Origin: Butyrivibrio fibrisolvens
GTDB lineage: Bacteria; Bacillota; Clostridia; Lachnospirales; Lachnospiraceae
Direction of reading: 5' to 3'
NCBI RefSeq assembly: GCF_023206215.1
Contig: NZ_CP065800.1
Span: 3,472,001-3,536,000 of the forward strand
Length of the DNA: 64,000 nt
In this document: positions 1-7,247 of the stretch, in pieces
Layout: each line of letters starts with the position of its first letter
How positions within the stretch are numbered: the stretch's first letter is position 1
Translations under genes and position numbers: made by a program
Notes under the pieces: model-generated
The model's database searches: none
What the model was told of the DNA's origin: nothing
What the model saw: the letters and a program-made list of their open reading frames with translations, nothing else

Positions 1-618
1 AACAGCGCCTGCACGTGCTCTTCTAAGGTCACCCTTTCTCTGAGGTCCGTCAAGGATCATCTGATCACCTGTGTAAGCATGGATTGTTGCCATGATACCA
101 GACTGGATAGGTGCGAAGTCGTTAAGAGCCTTAGCCATAGGTGCAAGGCAGTTTGTTGTACAAGATGCAGCTGAGATGATGTTGTCATCTGCTGTAAGTG
201 TCTCGTGGTTAACGTTATATACAATTGTAGGAAGATCATTTCCTGCAGGAGCAGAAATAACAACCTTCTTAGCACCAGCGTTGATGTGAGCCTGAGCCTT
301 TTCCTTTGATGTGTAGAAACCTGTACACTCAAGTACAACGTCTACTCCGATCTCGCCCCAAGGAAGGTTATTAGCGTCTGCTTCCTTGTAGATCTTGATC
401 TCCTTACCATTTACTGTAATGGAATCTTCGCCGTAAGAAACCTTATCAGCGTACTTATACTTGCCCTGTGATGAGTCATACTTAAGAAGGTGAGCAAGCA
501 TCTTAGGAGCTGTAAGATCGTTGATTGCTACGATCTCTGTTCCTTCGTGCTCGAACATCTGTCTGAATGCAAGACGACCGATACGGCCAAAACCATTGAT
601 TGCTACTTTAACTGCCAT
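1..618 (-). CDS. gap: Glyceraldehyde-3-phosphate dehydrogenase (5' part, cut by window edge)
   Basis: Glycolytic enzyme that oxidises glyceraldehyde-3-phosphate to 1,3-bisphosphoglycerate with NAD in the cytoplasm. The first 206 codons are present. The N-terminus carries the Rossmann motif INGFGRIGR, and the catalytic cysteine is at about residue 153 in the motif SCTTNCLAP. The ATG at 618 follows a strong GGAGGAACT ribosome site. The gene diverges from the PHP phosphatase across a 500-bp AT-rich region. The 3' part lies beyond the left edge, so a missing C-terminus is not a truncation. The family assignment is secure. Confidence 0.97.
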   Translation of the reverse strand, partial: MAVKVAINGFGRIGRLAFRQMFEHEGTEIVAINDLTAPKMLAHLLKYDSSQGKYKYADKVSYGEDSITVNGKEIKIYKEADANNLPWGEIGVDVVLECTGFYTSKEKAQAHINAGAKKVVISAPAGNDLPTIVYNVNHETLTADDNIISAASCTTNCLAPMAKALNDFAPIQSGIMATIHAYTGDQMILDGPQRKGDLRRARAGAV

Positions 619-847
619 TTTAAGTTCCTCCTAAAATGAAATATTTGGTTATATTGCTGCTATTTCCAATTTCAAAGACGGAATTCTTAAACGAAACCAT
701 CCATGATTGACAAATTTTTATCAGCAATTTCTATTCTACAAAAGTTATTAGAATAATTCAAGTCTGCAAATGTAAAAAGTTTAAAAATTGCTTATAACTT
801 AGACCATTCTCTTACAATATAGTAAAATAAAGCACATGTTCTGATAA

Positions 848-867
848 GTTATCGTTTTTATGATAAC
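848..867. promoter_or_regulatory. Operator-like inverted repeat upstream of gap
   Basis: GTTATC (848-853) and GATAAC (862-867) form a perfect 6-bp inverted repeat about 230 bp upstream of the gap start. It lies in the AT-rich divergent region 619-1131, which holds no credible gene. It may be a regulator site for gap, but no regulator is identified. Confidence 0.3.
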
Positions 868-924
868 ATTTACAGATAAATCAACGCAAACACGTTATAA
901 TATCTATATATATCCCTTTACCAG

Positions 925-972
925 CACTTTATATGCCACTTTATACGACTCTTTATACGACGCTTTATTTAT
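925..972. repeat. Four tandem 12-bp units between gap and the PHP gene
   Basis: Units start at 925, 937, 949 and 961 and share the core CTTTAT, mostly as CACTTTATACGA with one to four changes. A looser copy of the core recurs near 1010. The units lie between two divergent genes and encode nothing. They could be iterated protein sites or a simple slippage array. Confidence 0.6.
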
Positions 973-1131
973 CGTTTTTCTTTCATCTTATTAACTTTTT
1001 TATACAACGCTTTAAAAGACATTAAAAGATATTAAAATCGCACAGTGACCACATCTACATACTTATGGTATTATCACAATAATATCTTTATCCAATTACG
1101 AAAACACTCCTCACCCAGAAAGGCCACATCC

Positions 1132-1947
1132 ATGAATATTATTGCCGATTATCATATGCATAGTGAACATTCCGGAGACAGCACAGCTCCCATGAAGAAC
1201 ATGATCGAAAGCTCGATAGACAAGGGCTTACAGGAGATATGCTTCACAGAGCACATGGATCTGGACTATCCGATAGGGCCTGATAACCCGGAAGGTTTTT
1301 TTGAGATAGATGCAGATTCTTATAGACAGGATTTCCTTAGATTACAGGAAATATACAGATCCAGGATCACCATCCGCTATGGAATAGAACTTGGGCTCCA
1401 GCCCCAGATAACAGAACAGAATGAAAATTTTCTTTCCAAATATCCTTTTGAATTTGTTATAGGTTCCAATCACTTGTGCCACCACAAAGACCCTTACTAC
1501 CCCTCATATTATGAAGGAAGATCCATAGACGATGCCGTAAGAGAATTTTATGAATGTACTTTGGAAAATATCAAAATATTCCATAACTTCGATGTTCTGG
1601 GGCACCTTGACTATATTGTCAGATATATTCCTTGTCAAAGTGATTATAACTTTACAAAATTCTCCGATATAATTGATGAGATCTTGAAGATCCTTATTTC
1701 TGAAAACAAAGGTCTCGATGTGAACACCAAATCATTCCAAAGTGGTATGAACGACCCCAACCCTTGCGGCGAAATACTTGCAAGATACAAAGAGCTTGGC
1801 GGACGTATCATAACATTTGGTTCAGATGCTCATAAGCCGGAACATGTGGCATATGCTTTTGACAGAGCCAGGAAGACCGCCTTAAAAGCAGGCTTTACAT
1901 CTTATTGTACTTTCAAAGACAGAAAGCCTGTTTTCCACGACCTGTGA
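1132..1947 (+). CDS. PHP-domain phosphatase, histidinol-phosphatase (HisK/HisJ) type
   Basis: A predicted metal-dependent phosphoesterase of the PHP superfamily, of the kind that removes phosphate from histidinol phosphate in histidine synthesis. Metal-ligand motifs appear in the expected order: DYHMHSEHS near the start, TEHMD, GIELGL, GSNHL, GHLDY and a C-terminal GSDAHKPEHV. At 271 residues it has normal family length. The ATG at 1132 follows AGAAAGG and is preferred over an upstream in-frame start at 1045 that has no ribosome site. No other his genes are nearby, so the substrate is inferred. A few PHP proteins of this size act on other phosphates. Confidence 0.85.
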   Translation: MNIIADYHMHSEHSGDSTAPMKNMIESSIDKGLQEICFTEHMDLDYPIGPDNPEGFFEIDADSYRQDFLRLQEIYRSRITIRYGIELGLQPQITEQNENFLSKYPFEFVIGSNHLCHHKDPYYPSYYEGRSIDDAVREFYECTLENIKIFHNFDVLGHLDYIVRYIPCQSDYNFTKFSDIIDEILKILISENKGLDVNTKSFQSGMNDPNPCGEILARYKELGGRIITFGSDAHKPEHVAYAFDRARKTALKAGFTSYCTFKDRKPVFHDL

Positions 1948-2054
1948 TCTTCTTCCTGATCAGGTGTTTATGTTCATAGATAGCCCATTTTATTTTTTGT
2001 AATATAGCATTTCAGGCTTGTACCAGAGGACAGGGGACACCCAGGAGAATCCAT

Positions 2055-3073
2055 ATGATTTTTTTATATAGAAAAAAATATTATATACTCCTGCTATACT
2101 CATTCTATCACTACTTATAATATCGGCCTGCTCGAATACTGCGTCTACGCCCGCCGATACTACAAGATCTCAAAGCAGCGCAAATACCGGCACACCTTCA
2201 GATAAAGCCCAGGTCAGCAGCACAAGCTATGAGATCAGCACTGTCAAAGGAAGTCGTGACAACACTCCCCACGTTCTTGTGCCGGAGAAACCAGGCACTA
2301 CAGTATACGAGAACGATATTGCCATAATAGATGCCTCCAACTCTGATCAAGGCTATATTTTTGCCAAATACACAGGTTCCAATGAAAAGGTCAAGCTACA
2401 GATCACAGGTCCCGATCAGGTCACTTATACTTATGATATGACTACAGGAGGAGGGCTTGATGAAGTCTTCCCTCTTTCAGCAGGTGCCGGATCATATCTT
2501 ATAAATATCTACGAAAATATATCCGGAAATCAATACTCTCTCGGACTTACTGCTACTATCGAAAGTGCGCTTGAAGATGAGTTCCTTCCCTATCTGTATC
2601 CCAATCAGTATGTATGGTTCACCAGCGATATGAAAGCAATCGACATGGGGAGCCAGCTTGCCTTAAGTGCCAATTCTGATCTTGATGTCATCTCCAATGT
2701 TTACAATTTTATGATCAGCAACATCTCCTATGACTACGATGAAGCTGAAACAGTTCAAAGTGGCTACCTCCCGGACATTGACGAAGTCCTTGAAACCAAA
2801 AAAGGGATATGCATTGATTATGCATGCCTTATGTCAGCAATGCTTCGATCACAGAATATCCCAACACACATGGAAGTCGGATATGCAGGAATGGAGTACC
2901 ACGCCTGGATCAGTTGTTATATTGATGAGAAAGGCTGGGTCAACGGAATAGTCCAGTTTGACGGAACTTCCTGGCAGCTAATGGATCCCACCTTCGGCTC
3001 TACAACTGCAGAAGATGTTCTAAGAAACTATATAACAGATGACGATAGCTACATCGCCAAATACATCTATTAA
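2055..3073 (+). CDS. Transglutaminase-like lipoprotein; reading frame broken at an A7 run
   Basis: The C-terminal half carries a transglutaminase-like cysteine-protease fold: KGICIDYACLMSAML (Cys), YHAWISCY (His) and WQLMDPTFG (Asp) supply the usual triad. The open frame begins with no start codon. An ATG at 2055 has an AGGAG ribosome site 7 bp upstream but is in another frame and stops at 2120. A -1 shift on the A-run at 2072-2078 joins this start to a typical lipoprotein signal peptide with lipobox IISAC, so the product would be an anchored surface protein of about 340 residues. Without the shift the only in-frame start is a GTG at 2279. It precedes the pseudopilin operon by 16 bp and may be co-transcribed. 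The domain call is firm; the start and frame are not. Confidence 0.6.
2072..2078 (+). other. Candidate -1 frameshift site, A_AAA_AAA
   Basis: In the frame of the ATG at 2055 the seven A bases read as the third base of AGA followed by AAA AAA. This is the classic X_XXY_YYZ slippery heptamer. Slipping back by one base enters the frame of the lipoprotein. An A7 run can also arise from polymerase slippage or a base-calling error, so function is not established. Confidence 0.35.
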
Positions 3074-3089
3074 GAAAGAAGGGCTGACA

Positions 3090-4154
3090 TTGAAAAAAGC
3101 ATCCAAAGCTCCCAAACAAAAGGCTCTTAGCAATCAGGAAACCGCAAGTTTCTGCGGTCAGTATGCCATGCTTTTAAAAAGCGGAATCGCTCCATTAGAG
3201 GCCGCCGGCATACTCATGTCAGATACAACAGATCCTTCAGGCAAGGAACTATTATCAAACCTTTTCCATATCCTTAGAACAGGCGAGAAATTCCATGTTG
3301 CTTTATCTATGTGCAATGTTTTCCCGCCCTATGTGATATCCATGATCAAAATAGGCGAAGAGTCAGGTAACCTTGACAGCGTACTGGAATCTCTGGAGAT
3401 CTTCTATGAGCATGAAGATAACCTTGCCGACAATTTTAGAAATGCCCTCATGTACCCTATGATCATGATCATAATGATACTAATGATAGTGATAGTGCTT
3501 ATTACCAAGGTCATGCCCATATTCAGTCAAGTGTTCGCGCAACTTGGTACTGCTATGAGCGGCCTTTCTCAGACTCTTCTTAGTCTTGGAAGCGCATTAA
3601 ACCGCTGGTCGCTTGTACTTATCGTCATACTGGTCCTTCTTGGAGCTTTTATGATATTCACAACTCAGACAAGGCACGGATTTTCTTTTCTCCAGAAGAT
3701 ATCAAAGCATATAAAGCCTCTAAATGACCTGTTCCTTGATAATGGTGTAAGCCGCTTTGCAAGCGGTATGGCTCTCGCGATATCCAGCGGCATGGACACC
3801 TATACAAGTTTGAATCTGTTAAAATCAATAGTCGAAAACGAAGAGATATCCAAAAAGATCGATATATGTCAGAAGCAGATTCAACAAGGAGACAGCTTCC
3901 CCGAAGCTTTAAAAAACGCCAATATCTTCTCGAATGTTTATACCAGGATGGTAATGGTTGGATTCAGAACCGGTTCAATGGAGAAAGTCCTCCACCAGAT
4001 CTCTACCAGATATGAACAGAAGACCAATAAGAAGATAAGCCTCGTCCTTTCTACACTTGAACCCACATTGGTCATAGTACTTTCACTTATCGTAGGACTT
4101 ATTCTTCTATCGGTAATACTTCCTCTCATGGGCATCATGAGTTCAATCGGATGA
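3090..4154 (+). CDS. GspF/PilC-type inner-membrane platform protein
   Basis: Integral membrane platform protein of type II secretion or type IV pilus machines, which ties the assembly ATPase to pseudopilin extrusion. Two T2SSF repeats are visible: QYAMLLKSGIAPLEAAGIL with IKIGEESGNLDSVLESL, then FASGMALAISSGMDTYTSLNLL with MVMVGFRTGSMEKVLHQI. Membrane segments lie near residues 125-150 and 180-200 and at the C-terminus. I chose the TTG at 3090 behind GAAAGAAGGG. The ATG at 3039 overlaps the previous gene and has no ribosome site. No GspE/PilB ATPase or prepilin peptidase is in this window, so they would have to be elsewhere. Confidence 0.88.
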   Translation: MKKASKAPKQKALSNQETASFCGQYAMLLKSGIAPLEAAGILMSDTTDPSGKELLSNLFHILRTGEKFHVALSMCNVFPPYVISMIKIGEESGNLDSVLESLEIFYEHEDNLADNFRNALMYPMIMIIMILMIVIVLITKVMPIFSQVFAQLGTAMSGLSQTLLSLGSALNRWSLVLIVILVLLGAFMIFTTQTRHGFSFLQKISKHIKPLNDLFLDNGVSRFASGMALAISSGMDTYTSLNLLKSIVENEEISKKIDICQKQIQQGDSFPEALKNANIFSNVYTRMVMVGFRTGSMEKVLHQISTRYEQKTNKKISLVLSTLEPTLVIVLSLIVGLILLSVILPLMGIMSSIG

Positions 4155-4175
4155 TGCCATGCCAAAGGAGATCAT

Positions 4176-4528
4176 ATGGCTAACAGATTTGAAAATAACA
4201 GTATTTTGCCAAAACTAAGGTCCAATATAATGTACATAGTACTATGTACCGTGCTGATAACTCTTTTCCTATATGGGATCAATATGTTCTCTGAAAACAC
4301 ACTCTCCTATCAGGAAGATTCGCTGGTCCTTGCTCTTCAAAAAGATATTGCGCAGTGCTATGCAATAGAAGGCTTCTATCCTCCGAATCTTGATTATCTG
4401 AAAGACCACTACGGACTTGTATACGATTCAGATATTTTTATATAGATTACACTGCTTTTGGTTCTAATATGTATCCTGATGTTACCATCCTTAACAAGTC
4501 CAAGAAAACCGCTATTACCATAAGATGA
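4176..4528 (+). CDS. Small pseudopilin-operon protein, apparently frameshifted near its end
   Basis: A short protein with one N-terminal membrane helix (about residues 18-38), then a region ending FYPPNLDYLKDHYGLVYDSDIF. The uninterrupted frame stops at 4445. Adding one T to the T5 run at 4435-4439 continues the protein as YIDYTAFGSNMYPDVTILNK and on to a stop at 4526-4528. That tail matches the style of related clostridial operon proteins as I remember them. The gene starts at an ATG 21 bp after the GspF gene behind AAAGGAG. The family has no name I can give with certainty. Membrane-anchored pilus accessory protein is an inference from context. Confidence 0.55.
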
Positions 4529-4580
4529 TTGTGAGAGTTTCGTAGAAACGGAACAATCCGTTAGTCATAAGGTCTCACAA
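4529..4580 (+). ncRNA. Candidate structured RNA element inside the pilus operon
   Basis: Outer arms TTGTGAGA (4529-4536) and TCTCACAA (4573-4580) pair perfectly. Inside are a 5-bp GTTTC/GAAAC hairpin with a 3-base loop (4537-4549) and a 3-bp GGA/TCC hairpin with loop ACAA (4550-4559). The element has no T-run after it, so it is not a plain terminator. It lies in the 100-bp gap before the DUF4860 gene and could act in RNA processing or translation control. Confidence 0.4.
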
Positions 4581-4629
4581 GGAACTTTTGACACCCACCT
4601 CATAATATAACGCAGAAAGGAACATCTGC

Positions 4630-5124
4630 ATGAATCCTGATAACGACAAAAGGCACATAATCGATATATTTTTTATAATATCACTTCTGTTCGGATTCGT
4701 TTTCTGCGCAGTTCTGATCATAGCGCTTGGAGCCAGCATCTATGAGCGCGGCGTTTCAAGCAGTAACAGCAATTTTGACAAAAGGACCGCTTCAACTTAT
4801 ATAGTCCAGAAAGTCAGGCAAAGTGATGATAACGGAGCAATCTCAGTAGGTGATATAGGCGATATTCCTGCTCTTACTATCACAAGGACTATAGGCGGCA
4901 GCTCCTATACTACTTATATGTATGCATATAACGGATACCTTATGGAAGTATTTGCGAGAACAGACATAGATATATCCCCACAGTCAGGTCAGCGCATCAT
5001 CAAAATGAATGCTATGGACATCAAGATATCCAGTTCAAATCTTATAACAGTCGAAATAACGGATATGGAAGGTCAGCTAACTGAAGTACTGATATCTCCT
5101 CTAAGTCAGGGAGGCCAGACATGA
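4630..5124 (+). CDS. DUF4860-like pseudopilin-associated protein
   Basis: A 164-residue protein with one N-terminal membrane helix (about residues 11-35) and a mostly beta exported domain. It resembles DUF4860 proteins that sit in type II-like operons of Lachnospiraceae. The ATG at 4630 follows AGAAAGGAA. Its stop overlaps the start of the next gene by 4 bp (ATGA), indicating coupled translation. It likely belongs to the minor pseudopilin complex; there is no direct evidence for a substrate. Confidence 0.65.
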   Translation: MNPDNDKRHIIDIFFIISLLFGFVFCAVLIIALGASIYERGVSSSNSNFDKRTASTYIVQKVRQSDDNGAISVGDIGDIPALTITRTIGGSSYTTYMYAYNGYLMEVFARTDIDISPQSGQRIIKMNAMDIKISSSNLITVEITDMEGQLTEVLISPLSQGGQT

Positions 5125-5717
5125 ACGATGGCTCTGCTTACACCAGAAATCAATCTTCTCTTTTTCTTATAGAAGTTATTATTGCAGTCTTCTTCTTTGC
5201 GATAACAGCTGTGGTTTGCATACGTATTTTTGTAAAAGCCCATATCGTATCAGAAAATTCTCAGGTGCTGACCCAAAGCTACATTGAAGCCGACAATATA
5301 GCTCAGGTTTTTATTAATAGCGGTGCAAACATCGATCTTATCATATCCAGATATTCCGAATATGCTGTGACATTGTCTCAGGAAGGAGACTATACAGGCA
5401 CTATACTGATCCTCTATGACAGTGATTTCAAGCCTATCCCCCACCCGACGGACAACATTGATCAGACTATAGAATCAACTGCCTATGAACTGATCCTGAC
5501 TCAAAGCCTTGAAGACGCCTTAGATGTATATGAAGGTTTAAATTCCTATGCAGAAACCGGCTATGCCTGTAAAGCATCAATATATATTTATGATATACAG
5601 CTATCTGATACACTTATAACTGATGCTTATTTTGAAAATCTAAAAGAACATACAGAAAACAGAGTACTGACGCTCCCCATCGATCTGTATCTTGGAGACA
5701 TTAATACGGGAGCTTAA
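5121..5717 (+). CDS. Prepilin-like membrane protein of the pilus operon
   Basis: A 198-residue protein with a short N-terminal leader and a hydrophobic helix at residues 13-36 (SLFLIEVIIAVFFFAI). The glutamate five residues into the helix recalls the conserved Glu5 of type IV prepilins. The rest is a polar, probably extracellular domain without a motif I recognise. It overlaps the preceding gene by 4 bp and is followed 37 bp later by another membrane protein. Minor pseudopilin is the likely role, inferred from position and helix. Confidence 0.6.
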   Translation: MNDGSAYTRNQSSLFLIEVIIAVFFFAITAVVCIRIFVKAHIVSENSQVLTQSYIEADNIAQVFINSGANIDLIISRYSEYAVTLSQEGDYTGTILILYDSDFKPIPHPTDNIDQTIESTAYELILTQSLEDALDVYEGLNSYAETGYACKASIYIYDIQLSDTLITDAYFENLKEHTENRVLTLPIDLYLGDINTGA

Positions 5718-5754
5718 CAGAAGATACTGATACAGTAACTAAGCAGGAGATATT

Positions 5755-6249
5755 ATGAACAGAAATATACATATAGGACTTCCAATAGGAACAGCCTCAA
5801 TACTACTTATATTCCTTACACTAAGCCTTACCTCTTTTGCAGTACTGTCGCTGGAGACGTCTGTTGCTGATATGAATCTTACCAGCAAATCAGCTGACTA
5901 TACACAGAATTATTATGCAGCATTCCATGAGGCGCAAGGATTCCTTGCAGATATGGATTCCAAACTATCAAGTCTTTATTATGAATCTGCAGATTATAAC
6001 GATTACATGAGAAAAGCTGGTTTCGGCCCTGTTTCAGACAACTTCCCGATTGGAGAGATGCAGTATCTTCATGTCGAGATTTCGATCATATACCCTTCTG
6101 TCTCAGATATAAACAATCATAAAAAAAGCTTCGCATCATCCGGCGAAGATACTTTCAGGTCATCCGCTTTTTATAAGATTTCTTCATTTAGGATCATAAC
6201 AAGAGATGATCTTCTAAACTATAAGGATGCTGAAATCCCTGTTTATTAA
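5755..6249 (+). CDS. Hypothetical single-pass protein ending the pilus operon
   Basis: 164 residues with an N-terminal membrane helix (about residues 12-33) and a polar C-terminal domain. The layout is like that of the other pseudopilin-like proteins in this operon. The ATG at 5755 follows AGGAGAT. The last seven codons (DAEIPVY) and the stop form the first unit of a 25-bp tandem array that continues downstream (6226-6350). I do not recognise a family. Confidence 0.6.
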   Translation: MNRNIHIGLPIGTASILLIFLTLSLTSFAVLSLETSVADMNLTSKSADYTQNYYAAFHEAQGFLADMDSKLSSLYYESADYNDYMRKAGFGPVSDNFPIGEMQYLHVEISIIYPSVSDINNHKKSFASSGEDTFRSSAFYKISSFRIITRDDLLNYKDAEIPVY

Positions 6250-6350
6250 AGATGCCGAAATTCCCGTTTATTAATGATACTGCGATTCCTGTTTATTAGA
6301 GATACTGCGATCCCTGTTTATTGGAGATACTGCAATCCCTGTTTATCAGA
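6226..6350 (+). repeat. Five tandem 25-bp units copying the 3' end of the preceding gene
   Basis: Units start at 6226, 6251, 6276, 6301 and 6326. Unit 1 is the coding end and stop of the gene at 5755. Read from its own first base, each unit gives D-A/T-E/A-I-P-V-Y followed by TAA, TAA, TAG, TGG and CAG. Because 25 is not a multiple of 3, successive units are in different frames. Confidence 0.9.
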
Positions 6351-6356
6351 ATAGTA

Positions 6357-6398
6357 AAAAGCCTTCCCAAAAGTAGTGATACCGGGGAAGGCTTTTCT
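6357..6398. terminator. Bidirectional rho-independent terminator
   Basis: GCCTTCCC (6361-6368) pairs with GGGAAGGC (6385-6392), flanked by AAAA on the left and TTTT on the right. It separates the pilus operon from the convergent hypothetical gene at 6457. Confidence 0.85.
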
Positions 6399-6456
6399 TC
6401 TAAAATTATTTTTTAGATGTTTCTTCTGAACTATTTTCTTTTAAAATTATTCTTTT

Positions 6457-7224
6457 CTATATTCCTCTTCTTTTAAGACCACCGGTTTCCGATATCGTCA
6501 TACGCTTTTTATCATCAGTCATGCCTCTGGCAGCGTCTGATTCTGCAATTACCATATCATTTACACTCGCGCCTTTACCTGTTCTTGTGAATCTGTCGTA
6601 TTCGGACACATCATCTTTTTCGTGAACATGCATATGTTTGATACGGTTGTCCAGATATTTAAAGATCTCTGCAAAAACAGCCTTAGGAATCTGGAATGTC
6701 ATAGTCTCATTGCGCCCATATATAAAGCGTATACTTCCAAAGCTCTTTACAACATCATTAACGTCCATATAATGAAGCCTTGCATTTTCACCCTGGCCAG
6801 AGACTCTGAAACTGAAATGATCCTCAAAGATATACAGAACACCTTCCGTTAATCCCATAGTGGAAGGAATCGTATAGATAGGATTATCATTCTTTTTCTT
6901 CTTGTTCTCACGATCAGTCTCTGAAACATCTGCAAACTGCTGGGTACGTTCTGCTATGAAGCTGTAATAATACTCAGCAATATCCTTATTTTCGAATATC
7001 AAAGGGATATAATGTATATCATAATAGCCATCTTCAGTGGAGCCTTTGCTGGTAATATGAAGCTCTTTGATGTATCTCTTGCAGGATGCGATATTGCCAT
7101 ATTTGACATCTATTGCTTTGTCTCCCACAGGAATAAACCTGACGAACTCTTCATACAGTTCAACTTTAGTCTTATCATCGTTCCAATATGCAAGCTCGCT
7201 ACGAATCAATCTCAAACTATCCAT
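6457..7224 (-). CDS. Hypothetical cytoplasmic protein downstream of an ABC exporter
   Basis: 255 residues with no signal peptide or membrane segment. Two similar halves read like beta-rich modules (for example KVELYEEFVRFIPV and GVLYIFEDHFSFRV), with a charged Lys-rich linker near residue 105 and a basic C-terminus. The ATG at 7224 has a GGAGG site 6 bp upstream. It starts 23 bp after the ABC exporter gene and is probably the last gene of that operon. I do not recognise the family; the repeated half pattern suggests a pleckstrin-like fold, but this is a guess. Confidence 0.6.
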   Translation of the reverse strand: MDSLRLIRSELAYWNDDKTKVELYEEFVRFIPVGDKAIDVKYGNIASCKRYIKELHITSKGSTEDGYYDIHYIPLIFENKDIAEYYYSFIAERTQQFADVSETDRENKKKKNDNPIYTIPSTMGLTEGVLYIFEDHFSFRVSGQGENARLHYMDVNDVVKSFGSIRFIYGRNETMTFQIPKAVFAEIFKYLDNRIKHMHVHEKDDVSEYDRFTRTGKGASVNDMVIAESDAARGMTDDKKRMTISETGGLKRRGI

Positions 7225-7247
7225 AAAGCCTCCATTTCAAATGACAC

